Positions 42,837 to 57,570 of a DNA stretch of 64,000 nucleotides are shown here, one piece after another; within the stretch, counting starts at the first letter, position 1; every line of letters starts with the position of its first letter. A model generated the notes under the pieces. That model worked only from the letters and a program-made list of their open reading frames with translations, was not told the origin of the DNA and made no database searches. Source of the DNA: Rhizomys pruinosus (lineage: Eukaryota > Chordata > Mammalia > Rodentia > Spalacidae); NCBI GenBank assembly GCA_009823505.1, contig VZQC01009572.1, positions 1,141,070-1,205,069 of the forward strand, in the 5' to 3' direction. A program made the position numbers and the translations under genes.

Positions 42837-45800
42837 CAGATTTCCTTATTGCCCCCTCCCCCCAACAAAGCAAAACTGGTGAATGAGAACCTGTACATAG
42901 GGATCGTTGATTTACTTTTTATAACAGCTTCTCCCAAGTGAGTCTGATGCAGTTGGTCCAAGAATCGCATCTGGAGCATGCTGTCTCTGAGTGCTCCTAA
43001 GTTAGCTTGACTGGATGGATACCCTTCTTCCCTTCTTCCCGCCGCTCTCAGTGGCTTTCTTTCTGCCCTTCCTTCCGCCTAGCCTTTCCTCTCCTCATCT
43101 TGGAGTTACACTCTATTGACGTCTATACAGCCTCCTGGTCCTGCTGTTAGGAACTTAGTGTACTTCTCTGTGGCCCGCATTTTTTTTTTTTTTTTTGCCA
43201 AACAGTACTTGTCCTTAGAGTACTGTACACTTCTGCTTTTTTAAAAATCATTATACAGGTTAGAATAAATTTAGAGAGTCTATCTCATTTCATGTAAATA
43301 ACATACATTGTTATGAATAGCCGATGCCCAAGTGGGCAGTTTGGAAAACATGGGGAACCAAAAAGAGGCTGGTTGAAAAGGATTGCCATGACACCAAGTT
43401 TAACAGGATTTCTCTTTTCAAAAAAAAAAAAAAGCCCAGCTGCCACAAAAATGCACAACAAACTATGCCCTGCCCTGAGGAGCAATAGCAGTTCTACCCC
43501 GTGTACAGTTTATGTAGGGGAAGAAAGAAGAAAGCCAAGCGTCTTCCTGCCACTGGGGGAAAGGCTGGAAAATTTGACAAAAATTAAATGTTTTCTCATG
43601 TGCTGCTTCAGTTCTTCCTTTGAGATAATCATTTAATTCCCCTATTTTTATGAGAAAAGTAATATTTTTATGTAAGTGTGATTCTATCATCTTCAGCTTA
43701 CTGTAGGGTGCTAGTAATCTACAGAAATGATTCTTTTTTTTTTTTCTGGTAGATATGGTTCTTCTATACATCCCCAAAGTGATATGCATTAAATGAAAAG
43801 TGGAACTGCCCAAAGAAATGCCACCACCAACCCTTCTTAGACCTTTCTAGGAACCAGCCTAAACTATTTACTTTGATGGCACTACTGAGCCCTTGCGGTA
43901 GGCCAAGTATATGCTTGATGATTTATGTTTGCTATCATGTGTAATCCAACTCATTTTGCAGGTGGGAAAATCAAGACGTTAAGTATTTCCAAATTCAGAA
44001 CGTTAAAAAGCAGGTATTGGAGCCCCAATCAGTATGACTAGGAAGCTTATATTCAGGCATAATGATCAGAATTTGTTGACTTAGTTCACAAATTGAGTTT
44101 AAGCCCTTTAGTGTGTTTGCATAGACTGTTGTCTATGTAAGCCTGATCTATACATGTTAAGTAAATGAGCCCCATATGTAATACTTATAGGGCATAATTT
44201 AGCTAATGTTTACTGTGTTTTAAAAAGTGAGTTCTCTAATGTGTTAATACAGGGTGACTCAAATCAGAATGGTTGTGGCTTAGATGAAGCCCAGGTGTAA
44301 AGTAGGAATAAAAATAACAGGGATGTTTCTTCCCATATCTGTGTAACTGACAGATGCCCAGAACACTGATTTTAGACTCTGGGGGACTCCGTGGTGGATA
44401 CTATTTCTTCCATAGCATTGTATTACACTTTAAATTGCTTGTTTTTATTTTCTAGGGAGGTGCGTTTGTTGAAATCTTTAGTGCTCAGGGCAAAAATCCT
44501 GGAGCGAAATGGAAGATCCTTGGCAGTCCATCTGTTATATGGAAAGTAAGTGTTAGAAGTTAAGAATCATCTTATCCTGTGAAGAAATGTGAGGGAAGGT
44601 TATAGGAAAAGGGGTGGGGGTAGGATGCTTGCTCAGACTTCAGAGCTGTTTTTCTTGTCCTTTTACTCCAAAACTCTTTGATGATGTTGGCTGCGGCCCT
44701 TCTAGACACTCCTCGACCTCTTATGACTGCCACAAGGCCCTGTACCCTTGCTGTACTCTGTACCCTGCTCTGCCACTTTAGATAGTTTTGGTATCAGTAG
44801 AGAAAATTTCTCTACATCCTAGGCCTCAATTTCCTGATTCCTTCATCTCTAATGACCTCTTCCATTCTGCTACAGACTTGTGCTACCATTACACTTTTGA
44901 CCTTATCACCACAAACAGCCCAGACCTGTGAAATTGCTGAGACAGAGAGATGTCTCTTCTGACCTCAGTCTGAAGGTCACTTGTTCACTTACTTCCACTG
45001 TGTTTGTTCTTTGGGTGATTAGGGCCTGTGGGCCATATACTGTTCTGTTTTTCTCCTGTGGTTTTCCTTGTACTTGGTTTCTCTGAGTTCTCTACACCAA
45101 AGTTATCATTTCCATCACTTACTTCTCAGTCAAGACCATCCATGAATGTTGTCTCCGCTCCTTGTCTTTTCATTACGCCTCCCTAACAAGCCCTCATAGG
45201 AGCCCCAGTCTTTTCTCTGCTTAAATCTGGGCTCCTCAGTAGCTTTAGCGAAAAAACTTAAAAGCCTTTTAGGTTGATAACACTATAAATCCAGCCTGGA
45301 CTGCCCAGAAGATTATCCTGCTCTGTTCTGTCAGTCTCTAAAATGATCATTTCTTCATTATCTTCAGTTTCCAACTACCAGACCCTTTCCTCTCAGCCCC
45401 AACCTGTACTGGAGACAGGTCCTTTCTACTCTGCAGAAGCTGGTGCTTCTTGAAAACAGGAGCCGTCATGTGGAAGCCAGTTGGACTTGCCACCACACCT
45501 AAAAAGCCTGTCTCCATCCATATCCTTTTCTCTTTCTCTTCTCTTTTGTAGAAGCAAGAGAGGAATGCCTTCAATAGAAGAAGGATATCTATGGGAAACA
45601 GTCAAAGCTGCTGAGTGCTTGTTATTTGCTAAGCATATCACTAAGCACTTTGCATAATGTAATCTAAATAGCCTCATGAGATAAGACTGTATACCCATCT
45701 GATAGGCCAGAAAACTAAGGCATGGAGAATATGAGATCAAAATTGTGCAGCTGTTGCTATGAATGAGAGAAAAGTGGTACTTAAGAGTATACAGCAGGAA

Positions 45801-48800
45801 GGTCAGGAGGGGCTTCTACAAGGAAATGACATCTGAGTCCTGCTTGAATAGGAAAGCCCTCCACAGGCTCATGTTTGAACATTTGTTTCCCAACTGGTGC
45901 GCTGTTTTGGGAGACCGTGGGAACTTTAGGAGCTGTAGGAAGTGGGTAACTGGAGCTGGACCTTTTCCCAGCTTTGAGATGTGTGTCTCACCTGCTGCCT
46001 GTCTGCCATGAAGAAGCCACATGCTACCGCTACCAAGATGACGTGCCCAGGCTCACAGGGCCAAGGATCTATAGATTGAAATCTTTGAAACCCTGAGCAC
46101 AAATAAACATTTCTTCCCCTTAATTATTTATGTTGGCTGTATCATCACAACTGCCAAAAGTCATTAATACATCTAAGCATCAGGCAGGTATTAAATGAGG
46201 CTGGTGAGTCAAGGAGCATTTCAAGCAAAAGGAGCAACATGTAAAAAGTCCTTGTATCAGCTTGGAACTTTCAGGGAACTAAGTGAATGAAAGCTGGTGA
46301 TGCTAAGATGAAGGATATTTGAGAAACTTGGCCAGAGACAAGCCTCTGCAGTGCTTTATGGCTGTGCTGAAGGTTTTGCAAGCTGGGAAAGGTTTGAAGT
46401 ACAGCCTTAGCTTGTCCATAGATGGAATAAATGTTCATTTTAAATACATAGGGGTTGCCATGACAGTGACTGCAACAAGATTTATTTGTTATGTAATTCT
46501 TAGCATCCATTAGTTAAAATGCATTTGTTAACATGCAAAACTATAATGCAAATGTAACATGCAAATACAAAGCCTTAGAGTCAGAAGATCTGTGAACTAA
46601 TGTGAAAAGAGACTGTATATTCAGATTAAGAATTTACTAAAAATAGTTATTCTCTATCTAGCATTTTGACTAGTAGAAATTGGACTCAGATATAATAGGT
46701 TTTCATTTCCAAGTGTCTGTTTCTGGCTTTCCTTTTTATTTTTAAGATTTATTTTTATATTTATATGCATGTGATGTGTAATGTATGTGATGTGTACCTT
46801 TGTGTGAGCATATGACATGCATGTGTGCGTGCCCTTGGAGGCCAGAAGATAGTGTTGGATTCCCCTGGAGCTGGAGTTACAGGTGGTTGTCAGCTGCCTG
46901 AAGTGGGTGCTGGGAACTGAACTTGGGTCCTCTGGAAGAGCAGGAAGTGTTCTTAACCACTAAACCATTTCTCAAGCCCCTTAGCTTAACTTTTTAGGTA
47001 ACTTTGTTACATTTTAATTCACATTGATTTTAAGTAAGTTATATAGAGAAGTTCAAAGTCACACCAGATATAAAATAATGTAATGATAGTTCTATTTGAG
47101 CCTTGGCCTGAAAGCAAAGAATTTCTAGTCTAGATACAGAATTAGGTAGCTCTTCTCCCATGACAAGGAGTGATGCTTAGCTGTGCACTGTTAGAACTGT
47201 ATCAGGGCAGCAAGGAGCAACTAAACTCCGCACTGAGTTGCAGAACTTCTTTTCATTTGTGGGAGAGATGCGCTCACATAATAGGAAATTAGCCACGTGG
47301 TTAGTGTGGCTTTTGTATTCTAGTTCCTAGCAAATCTCAGGATAAAGTATTAGCAAGGTTTCAGTCTACTTTTAAGTCTTTTGAAGAGACTTTTTTTCCC
47401 CTGTGAATTTGCAGTTCCAATTTCAAAGAAGAAACCAAATAAAATATGCCTCAATTATTATTCTTTTCATTTTGTTCCATAGGAGTTTGATAAGGAAGTT
47501 AAAAGTTTTGTGTTTGTCCTGGAAGGCAGCAGCCAAACCAACAGGATTCAGTTACCAAAGGAGAATAAGCAAATCCGTGAGTAAGATTTTTTTTTTCTTT
47601 TTTGGTCTTTTTGAGACAGGGTCTCCCTGCAGTCCCAGCTGCAGGGACCTTGCTGAACATTGATGATCAGAAGTGTAGTTGTTGGCAGAGATGAGGTTAA
47701 AATTCAAGGTTCTGTCACCAGATTAAGCTCTTATAAAACTGATAAACTTAAGTGTAATATACTTTGTGAAAATATTAATCAGTTTTTCTATGAACTATAT
47801 CCTGTTGGTTAAATGTGATTTCGATATTTTACAAAAATGAACAATTCTTTCTTACGTCCATCATCTACTTGGTTCCCTAGGAGCATTTACTTAGGGGCTG
47901 CAGACATGGCTAAGTGATACATATTAGCCTAGCATGTTTGTGGGCCTACAGGCAGCCCTCAGCACTGCAAAAGAAAAAGAATTAATCAAGAATGCCTATG
48001 GAGTCCCCTCTGTGCTCCAGGCACTGTGGAAAGGCCTGTGGTTGGTGCTGATTTCTAATTTTAATCTGATTTCTGAACTCTTCCAGTTCTAGGCTTTATG
48101 TACCATTTCAAACACTATGTGCATAGCTTAGATGTCTGAGATATAAACCAAGCCATGCAAGTTATAGATGGAAGACAGTTTGTTTTAAAGTGGCATGCCA
48201 GGGTTTCTTTATAAGCTAACAAGAAATAGAACTTGAAAGAGAATGGATAATTATTTAAAGTAAATTTAAAAAAATATTTTATTTATTAATTTTATTTTAT
48301 GTGTATGAGTGTATTGTCTGCATGCGTGTAAGTGCACCCGTGTTGTACAGTGCCCTTGGAGGTCAGAAGACGGAGTCCCATCCCCTAGAACTGGAGTTAT
48401 TGATGATTGTCCCAGCCATGTGGGTGCTGGGAATTGAACCCAGGTCTTTTGCAAGAGCAGCCAGTACTCTTAATTAATTGCTGAACCATTTCTCCAGCCC
48501 CTAAAGGAATTTTTTTATTTTATTTATTTAGTTTTTATGTGTATGAATGTACTGTCTGCATGTAGGTTTTGTGCACCCGTGTCGTGCAATACTGCGGAGG
48601 TCAGAAGAGGGTGTCGGATTCCCCTGGAACTGGAGTTAAAGATGGTTCTCATCCACCATGTGGGTACTGGGGATCGAACCCAGGTCCTCTGCAAGAGCAG
48701 TCCGTGCTCTTAACCGCTAGGCCATCTCTCCAGCCCCCTAAAGGAAATTTTTAAAAGTTAATTTGCTACCATAAGTAAATCATGGTTTCTTCATGGTTCT

Positions 48801-51800
48801 TAGTTGATATGTGTTGTGTTTAATAGCAGATGTTTATTTCTTTATTTTGTTTTTTTTTTTAATTTTCTTAATTTTCACATACATTTGTATTTTTGTAAGT
48901 GAGGTAAAATAAAATAAGCCAATGAATCTTATCTGAAATTGTAGGGTTTGTTTTTTGTTTTCTTACAGGAGGCACAGTGGCACAGTTCAACTGTTTCAGG
49001 GTATTGACTTTGTGAGACCAACACTTTTGATTTGCAGGGCATGACTGTTCCAAGCCAGCTAGTTCTGATTTTCCCCTTATTGTCAGGCTTATAAAGCCAA
49101 CTGGACTTCTTTGAGTGCCGGTTAATTGATGACATCAGTCACTTCCAGCAGCCTGCTCATTTGCTCTGAGAAAGATCCATCTCTACTTAGGCCAATGGAC
49201 TAGACACAGCTCCCTTCTCTGGTTCCTGCTCTCATCAGATTTTTTTTTAATTTCCCCAGAAATGGGGTTTAATGTGTTATAATTACCTCTTTAAATGTAA
49301 CGATGATGGTTTTTAATTGAAAGAAACAGAGAATCTTTTAATGTATTTCTTGCACAATGCCCTGCAATTAAAAATTAATCTGGCTGTTCTGTAGCATGCA
49401 CAGCACTGTAACAAGTGAAACAGTTTGTATAGTCTTTCCTGCACTAATGCCTTTAAGATGAGTTCTTTGGAACTTTTCATAACAGAAGTTTCTAGTTATT
49501 TTTACTTGTATAAAATGACCTGTGAGGTTGTTGTGTTCAAATTGAAATTAAATAGTAAGCCTTGAATAGAGAAGTGGCTTTCAATTAGGATCTAAATTAA
49601 GTTCAATTACCATTATGTATTCCTATTTTAAGAGTAAACGTACACTTTATGCAAACTTGACATTACATATTTCATTTGTTCCTGACTATATTAGACAGGA
49701 AGAAACTTTAATAATGAAATTACATATGTTTAACTACTCCTTAATAGTAATTTTTCTAAATTAAGTTGAATTCCTATATAAATCTGTTGTAATTTTTAAA
49801 AGTTTATTTCAGTTATTTATTATTTACGTGAATGTATTCATGATTATAGCATGCATGGGGAGGTCATTTCTCTCCTGACATCATGGGGGTTCGGGGGATT
49901 AGACTCAGGTCATCCTCATTGGTGGCAACAAGTGCCTGTACGTGCCAAGTCATCCTGCCAGCCCAGTTTTTTTTTAATTCAGCAGTTATCAAATAAAGGA
50001 ACACGCGATGATAATTATCATATTGGAGGACCTTTAATCATCCTTGTACCCCAACTCAGTGATGACACATACTTTGTTAAGTTTTAATAACTTTATTAGT
50101 CACTTTTCTGTTGCTGTGATAAAACCACCATGACCAAGGGAACTTATAAAAGGAAGAGTTTAGTTGAGCTTATGATTGATGGTACCAGGGAATTAGAGTC
50201 CATTGTGGCGGGAGGCATGGTGGCTGGGGCTGGAGCAGAAAGCGAGGCTCACATTAAACAATGAGCACAGGAAGTCAAGAGAGAAGAGATGGGAGACCGC
50301 AAGGCTTGTTAAACTCACTAAGTCTACCCCCAATGACATACTTCCTCCAACATGGCCACAGCTTCTAAGACCTTCCAGAAAACTGCCACCAACTGGGGAC
50401 AAAATATCTGAATACTTAAAGCCTACGGGGGACACTCATTCAAACCACCACAGCTGGCATGAGAAACTTTGACAATTCTGGTTCTAATTTCTAACTGTAA
50501 CCATCTGTTCTTGGTATGACATTTGAGTACATCATTCTCCAGTTGGGTAACTAACTCTTTGCTGTCCTTCAGCATGAACTGTGCTGTGTAGAATTGCCAG
50601 GGTGAGAAGCATAAATATCTGAAGCACATAAATATCCATTAGGGACTTTTCTCTTCAAGGCTCATGTTCAAAGCCATTAGTTTCCTACTGAGGCATCTGA
50701 ATCAAGTAGTGTGTGGCTCGCCATCTCCACCCTGAAGCCTAAGTCCAGCTGTTCTACAGGCAAGGATGGCTTCTGGATGCTCCCCCAGGCCTCCTCTTTT
50801 CTATCATTTTTAAACTATCTTTCTCTGTTTAAAACTCTTCAGTGGCTCCAGTCCCATAATTCTATGAACAGGCTCTGATCAGACTCATAGTGACTTCTGT
50901 ATTTCTGAACTAATAGCTGAGTTCTTGGACTCATCTTCATCTCTGGTACTGAATTTTCCAGAGCTGGTGCCTCCTTGACACACTTCCTGCACTTACCTCC
51001 CAGGGTACCTCCAACCCCCGGTTTTCTTTCTGCTGTACAGGTTCATTCTTGTTTCATCTGTTTAACCTCTTCTCCCCAATCCAGCCTAGTGCTGCAGTGC
51101 CTCTGGGCTCCATGTCTGATCCTCGAGCTGCGTGTTCTCCCAGCAAGTTACCAGTGTCGGGATCGTGGGTTTAAGTATCCCATCTCTGTCTTACTCCAGC
51201 TTACAGTTCCACCTCAGACTTCTAAACTCTAGACTCGTATTTCAGTTGTTTTACAATTTTCCTTGAGCAGCTTAAATGTCTCCTGTCAAAGCCCAATTCC
51301 TGGTCTTCACTCCTAGGAATTCCTTCCTTGGCCTTAGGCTGCCTCATTTAAGTTGCTAGCAAACAACATTGCCTTTTCAACTGGCCAGACCAAAAGTCTT
51401 AATTAAATCAGCTTCCGTTGTTCTTTATTCTCCCATTGAATCCATTAGGAAGATCTTGTTGGGAGACTAGAAGGATGGCTCAGAGGTTAAGTGCACTGGC
51501 CTCTCTTCCAGAGGACCTGGGTTTGATTTCCAGTTCCCACATGGCAACTGACAACTTTCTGTAACTCCAGTTTCAGGGGATCCGATATCATCTTCTGACC
51601 TCTGTGGACACTGCATGCATGTGGTGCACTTAACATACATGCATAGATACATTCACTCATATGCACAAAACTAAATAAATCTTTTGATTATTTTTAAAAG
51701 ATCTTGTTGTTACTGGCAATTTAAGAAAGCCTGAAAGCCTGACCACTTCTTACCCCTCCACTTGCTGCTGTTAACACAATCTGTGCTACCACTGTCTCAT

Positions 51801-54800
51801 CCTGGATCACTGTAGTTGTGTGCTATTGGGCTTCCCTACTGTCTTGGCAAATAGGCACCCAGAGTAGTACTCTTAAATTATAAGTGACATGTAAACCAGG
51901 TTACTCCTCTCCTCAAAATGTGTCATTTCTCAGAGTACAAAACAAATGTCTATAGAAATAAAGTGTCTCGTGCTCTCTGCTCTCGTAACTCTCTGACCTC
52001 ATCCCTCATTATTCTTTCTCTTGCCTTGTTCCAGCTGTTCAAGGCCTGCTGCTGTTCTGAAACACAGCCTAATCTCCCTTCTTCAAGCCTTTATTAAAAT
52101 GTCACCTTTTCAAAGTAACCTACCCACCCCGTATTTGAGCTACAACATATACTTTATATTGTTTATCTTTAAGCCCTTTGACCCATGTACAATTGTTATG
52201 TTACTTGTTGGTTTTCTCGCCATTTCCAGAAAGTAGATCCCATTGATAGGGAATAGTTTATTCACCTGGCATAGCATCATGTAAATCTTTATTGAATAAA
52301 TACACAAATGCTTAGTGACTTCCCACTGATTTTAGGTTGACCCATCTCCTTCACATGTCCTTCAAGGCCCTCCATGGTTGGGTTTCGGATGTCCCGCTCT
52401 TTTTCTCTTCAGTGTTTTGTATCAGCCAGTTGAGCATTTTAAGGCTCATTCCATTTTCTGTGTCCTTCCTCATCTGTCTTAGCATAGAGTGCTTCCATCT
52501 ACCATCTTTCTTCCTGTCTTCTCCTCTCGTACCTTTTGCCCAGTCAGTTTCTGCTCATTCTTCCCAGCCCAATTCCAGTGTTACTTTTTTTTTTCCAGTG
52601 TTACTTCTTTGAGACTATCTTCACTGTTCATCTTTTTCCCCCAGACACTTACAGATATATGCTTTCATAGAACTGTGGCCTTCTCTTTCATGAAACTAGA
52701 TTATAAATTCCAAGAGAGCAGAGATTATGCTAGTCTTATTTAAGAACAAAAATTTCAACAAGTCATACACATAATATTTGTTGAGTGATAGGGCTGATTT
52801 AATCCATACAAATGATCCTGTGAATTTCAACTCACAGTTATTAGCCCAATTTAGGGATGAAAAAGAACTTAGGCAGTTTTACTGACTTACTGGAGAGAAA
52901 TGGAATAGTCCCTCTTGAAGGCAGAAATGATTCTTGTTTTGTGTTGAGATGGGAGAGGTGCCTTCAGTATGATTTTTGTGCTAAGGCTGTGATGGAACCC
53001 CTGGAATAAATAACTTCAGTCATGAGTTTTCAGGGGACAAGGATGACTGACTGTTCTGTGGCCTCATCCCACTTCTTTGGATAATGTAGTCCTTGTAACG
53101 TGTATGTGAAGTACGCAATCTGTTATTTGCTTTGATGAAAAAACTGTGAAACCACTGTTTAAAACTCTAATGGTGTTTTGCAGGTAGAGGTGTTTTTAAG
53201 AATTCAAAAGGAAAAATAAGTGTTTGACCCCTTTAAAAGTAGGAAATTTGTTTCAATTAGATAATAGATTATAAACTGTAGAAACCTGCTTATTTCGGGC
53301 AGACTGAATTTCTGTATATTTTATGTACTTAACTAACAGTAGTTCCACATTCAGTATTACTGAGAGTGATTTTAAATATAATGCAGATGTGATGACTCAG
53401 GCTAAACTTACTAGGCCATTCAAACAAATATTACAGTGGAGTTTATTAAGGACTACTGACACAGAATCAGCCAGTCAAATGTTATTAAAGCAATTTTATC
53501 TTTGTCAGATTACTATATAGCATTGGCACACTTCTTTTAATCTTAGATGTAAAAGCCTTTGGAAGCTAGGGCTACTGTGTGTGAGTAAGCCGAATGACAG
53601 AGCTCTCTTTTTTGAGGAAAGGGATCTTTCATTTCTAAAAACGCCTTTTTACATGCACCTCTGCGTATTTGAATACTGACTCAGTGAGATCCGCGGCATA
53701 GATTATCTACTTTTGTAAAGGATGGGTCCCAATGTCCTGGTCTCCCAGCTCTATTTACAGACAAGGCCACTGTGAAGTGGCAGCACATCATAGGACTATC
53801 AGTACGTGAGTCCAGAGTGTATGATTGATGGTGGCTCATTTAAGGTGGCCTCATTTTGCTATTCATTTTGTTTTTGTAGATGACAGCTCTGGTTGCCTCA
53901 CTAGCTCTCTCTATAAAGATGGTAGAACAGATTCCTAGAGAATTTTCTAGGCTAGAGCCTTTTATCTCCCATTTCTGTAACATTGCTTACTCTAGAGTTT
54001 CTCTTTAAACCAGTTTATGAACTTAGCAATTTTAAATGTTATCCTTATATATTTGATTAAAATGTTAGTAAGCATATTTGACCAATTATGTTTGTGGGTT
54101 TTTTTTTTTTTTTTTTTTTTTNAGTCTTATTGGAGTGAGATGATATCTTACAGTGGTTTTAATTGCATTTCCTTAATTATTAGTGACCTTGAGCATTTTT
54201 TTTGGTCTTTTTGAGACAGGGTCTCCCTGTACCTCTGGTTGTCCTGGAACTCACTAGGTAGACCAGGCTGGCCTTGAATTCACAGAGATTCACCTGCCTC
54301 TGCCTCTGCCTCTGTCTCCCAAGTGCTAGGATTAAAGGTGTGTGCCACTACCACCACACCTGGTTGTATTTTTGTTTGTTTATTTGTTTTCTGGTCTTTT
54401 TGAGCTACTGGGTCTCCCTGCAGCTGGCCTGAAGACCAGGTTGGCCTTGAACTCACAGACATCTGCCTGCCTCTGCCTCCTGAGTGCTAGGATTAAAGGC
54501 CTGCACCACCACCCCTGGCTCATCATGTTTACTGTTAGAAAAAGCTTGGGGATAAACACAGGAATAGTTTGTTGCTCAGGAATGTTATAGAACAGTTTAC
54601 CATAGGAATCATAAACAACAAATGATCAGCAATGTATGATTAGATTAAAATATTTAAATTGGTTAAATTTACTGTTAGAATAAATAGAATATAACATCAC
54701 TTTATACCAATTGGTTTCCTTAAAGTCTTTTCTTTTTGGTGGCGCTGGGGATTGAGCCGAGTTTTGTGCCTGCTAAGCAAGCCCTCCAGCCATAGGTCAG

Positions 54801-57538
54801 ATTGGCCCTGAGCTTGCTGTAGAGGATGACCTTGAACTCCTGATCTTCCTGCTGCTTCTACCCACCACCACAAGTGGTGGATAATAGTAGGTAACAGGGG
54901 GACACTATCACACCTGCCTCTTCCTTGAACTCTTTCATCTACTTGTTGGACTGTGTAGTAGTGGCTTTGTAGGAAAGGGTCATAGACAAAGTCATGAAGT
55001 CTTTATTTCCTACACTATGGGGAAAAAAGTTCCTAAATTACTTATCTTAGAAGATGTGATATTGGGTGGTGGTGGGTTGTTTTTCTTTCCAGTGTTGAAG
55101 ATTGAACCAAGTTTCCTGTAAGCCAGGGACATCCTCTGCCACTCAGCTATATCATCAATACCTTAGGCAATGTGACACTAACACATCTGTTAAAAGTATC
55201 ACAAACTGTGTTCATGAGGGAGATGGGTCTATAATTCTCCTTTTTAGTTGTTGCCAAAATTCCAAACAGGATACTGGCAAATCGCATACATACCCACATC
55301 AGGAAGATCATCCATCATGACCAAGTTGGATTCATACCAGAGATGCAGGGATGGTTCAACATACGAAAATCAATAAACATCATCAAACACATAAACAGAA
55401 TCAAAGACAAAAACCACACCATCATCTAGTTAATGCTGAAAAAGCCTTTGACAAAATCCAGCATCCCTTCATGCTTAAAGTCCTAGAAGGAATTGGATTG
55501 GAGGGATCATTCCTCAATGTAATCAAAGCCATATATAGGAAACCCACAGCCAATATCATCCTAAATGTGGAAATGACAGAAAGATTCCTTTTAAAGGTAG
55601 GAACTCGGCAAGGCTGCCCCCTGTCACCACTCCTCTTCAATATAGTGCTTGAAGCACTTGCTAGAGCAATAAGGCAAGAAAAGGATATTAAAGGAGTACT
55701 AATTGGAAAAGAGGAAGTCAAACTATCCCTATTTGCTGATGATATGATTGTTTACTTAAGGGATGCTAAAAACTCCACCAGAAAACTCCTAGAAACGATT
55801 AACAGCTTCAGCAAAGTGGCAGGATACAAAATTAACCTTAGAAAATCAATGGCCTTTCTTTACACCAAGAACAAGCAACTGGAGAAAGAATTCAAAGAGA
55901 CCTTCCCACTCACAATAGCCTCAAAAACAATAAGATACCTAGGAACAAACCTAACCAAAGACACCAAAGACCTCTACAACAAAAATTTTAAACCCTTAAA
56001 GAAAGAAATTGAAGAAGACCTCAGAAGATGGAAAAACCTCCCATGCTCATGGATTGGGAAAATTAACATTGTAAAAATGTCCATTTTACCAAAACTCTTG
56101 TATAGATTTAATGCAATCCCAATCAAAATCCCCAAGAGTTTCTTCACAGGCTTGGAAACAAAAGTTCTTAAATTCATTTGGAAAAACAAAAGACCCCGAA
56201 TAGCCAAATCAATCCTGAGTGAAAAGAGCTACACAGGAGGGATCTCTATACCAGATTTTAAACTATACTACAGGGCTATAGTCATAAAAACAGCCTGGTA
56301 CTGGCACAAAAACAGACCTGTTGACCAATGGAACAAAACCGAAGATCCAAATCTGAGCACATACAATTTCAGCCATCTCATATTTGACAAGGGGGCCAAG
56401 AAACCACAATGGAGAAAAGACAGCATCTTCAGCAAGTGGTGTTGGCAAAACTGGATCACCACTTGTAGAAGAATGAAATTAAACCCCTACCTCTCACCCT
56501 GTACAAAAGTCAACTCCAGATGGATTAAAGACCTCAACGTGAAACCCCAAACTCTGAAGGTGATAGAAGAAAAAGTTGGCAGCAGACTACAAGACATAGG
56601 CGTAGGAAAAGACTTCCTAAATCAGACAGCAGCTGCACAAGAATTAAGGTCGACAATTGACAAATGGGACCTCATCAAACTCAAAAGCTTCTGTACATCA
56701 AAAGAAACAATCAAGGAAGTGAAGAGAAATCCCACAGAGTGGGAGGAAACCTTCACTGCAGATACATCTGACAAAGCATTGATTTCCAGAATATATAAAC
56801 TACTCAAAAAACAAAGAAAAAAGAAAACAAATGACCCGCTCAATAGATGGAGCAAAGAACTGAACAGAGACTTCACAAGCGAGGAATTAGAGATGTCTGA
56901 GAAACACCTCAAGAACTGCTCAACATCACTAATCATTAAGGAAATGCAAATGAAAACCACTTTAAGATATCATCTTACTCCAATAAGACTGGCTAGGATC
57001 AAGAAAACAAATGATACCAAGTGCTGGAGAGGTTGTGGGGAAAGGGGAACACTCATCCACTGCTGGTGGGAATGTAAACTCGTACAGCCACTATGGAAAG
57101 CAGTGTGGAGAACCCTTGGAAGACTTGGAATGAACTTGCCACCCGACCCAGCCATACCACTCCTGGGCATGTACCCTCAAGACTTACGCCACCACAGAGA
57201 TACATGCACGGCCATGTTTATTTCAGCTCTCTTCACAATAGCAAAGAGCTGGAACCAACCTAAATGCCCCTCAACTGACGAATGGATAGAGAAAATGTGG
57301 TACATCTACACAATGGAGTTCTATGCAGCAGTAAAGAAAGACGACATCACGAGCTTTGCAGGAAAATGGCTGGAGCTAGAGGACATCATGCTGAGTGAAG
57401 TAACACAGTCCCAGAAAAACAAACGACAAATGGTATCCCTCATCTGTGGATGCTAGTGCCAATTACCCAGTTGTAAGTATTTCTTGTTTAGGGCCCCCTG
57501 AGCTTTTGTCCAAAGCCATTGGGCATAATGCATATTGG

Positions 57539-57570
<32 letters not shown>

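Larger units (their letters stand above)
44546..47482 (+). other. Cfap20dc intron 2
   Basis: It holds L2-like, MIR-like, MaLR-type and B3-like fragments listed separately. The rest looks unique. The small open frames here have no domains. Confidence 0.8.
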
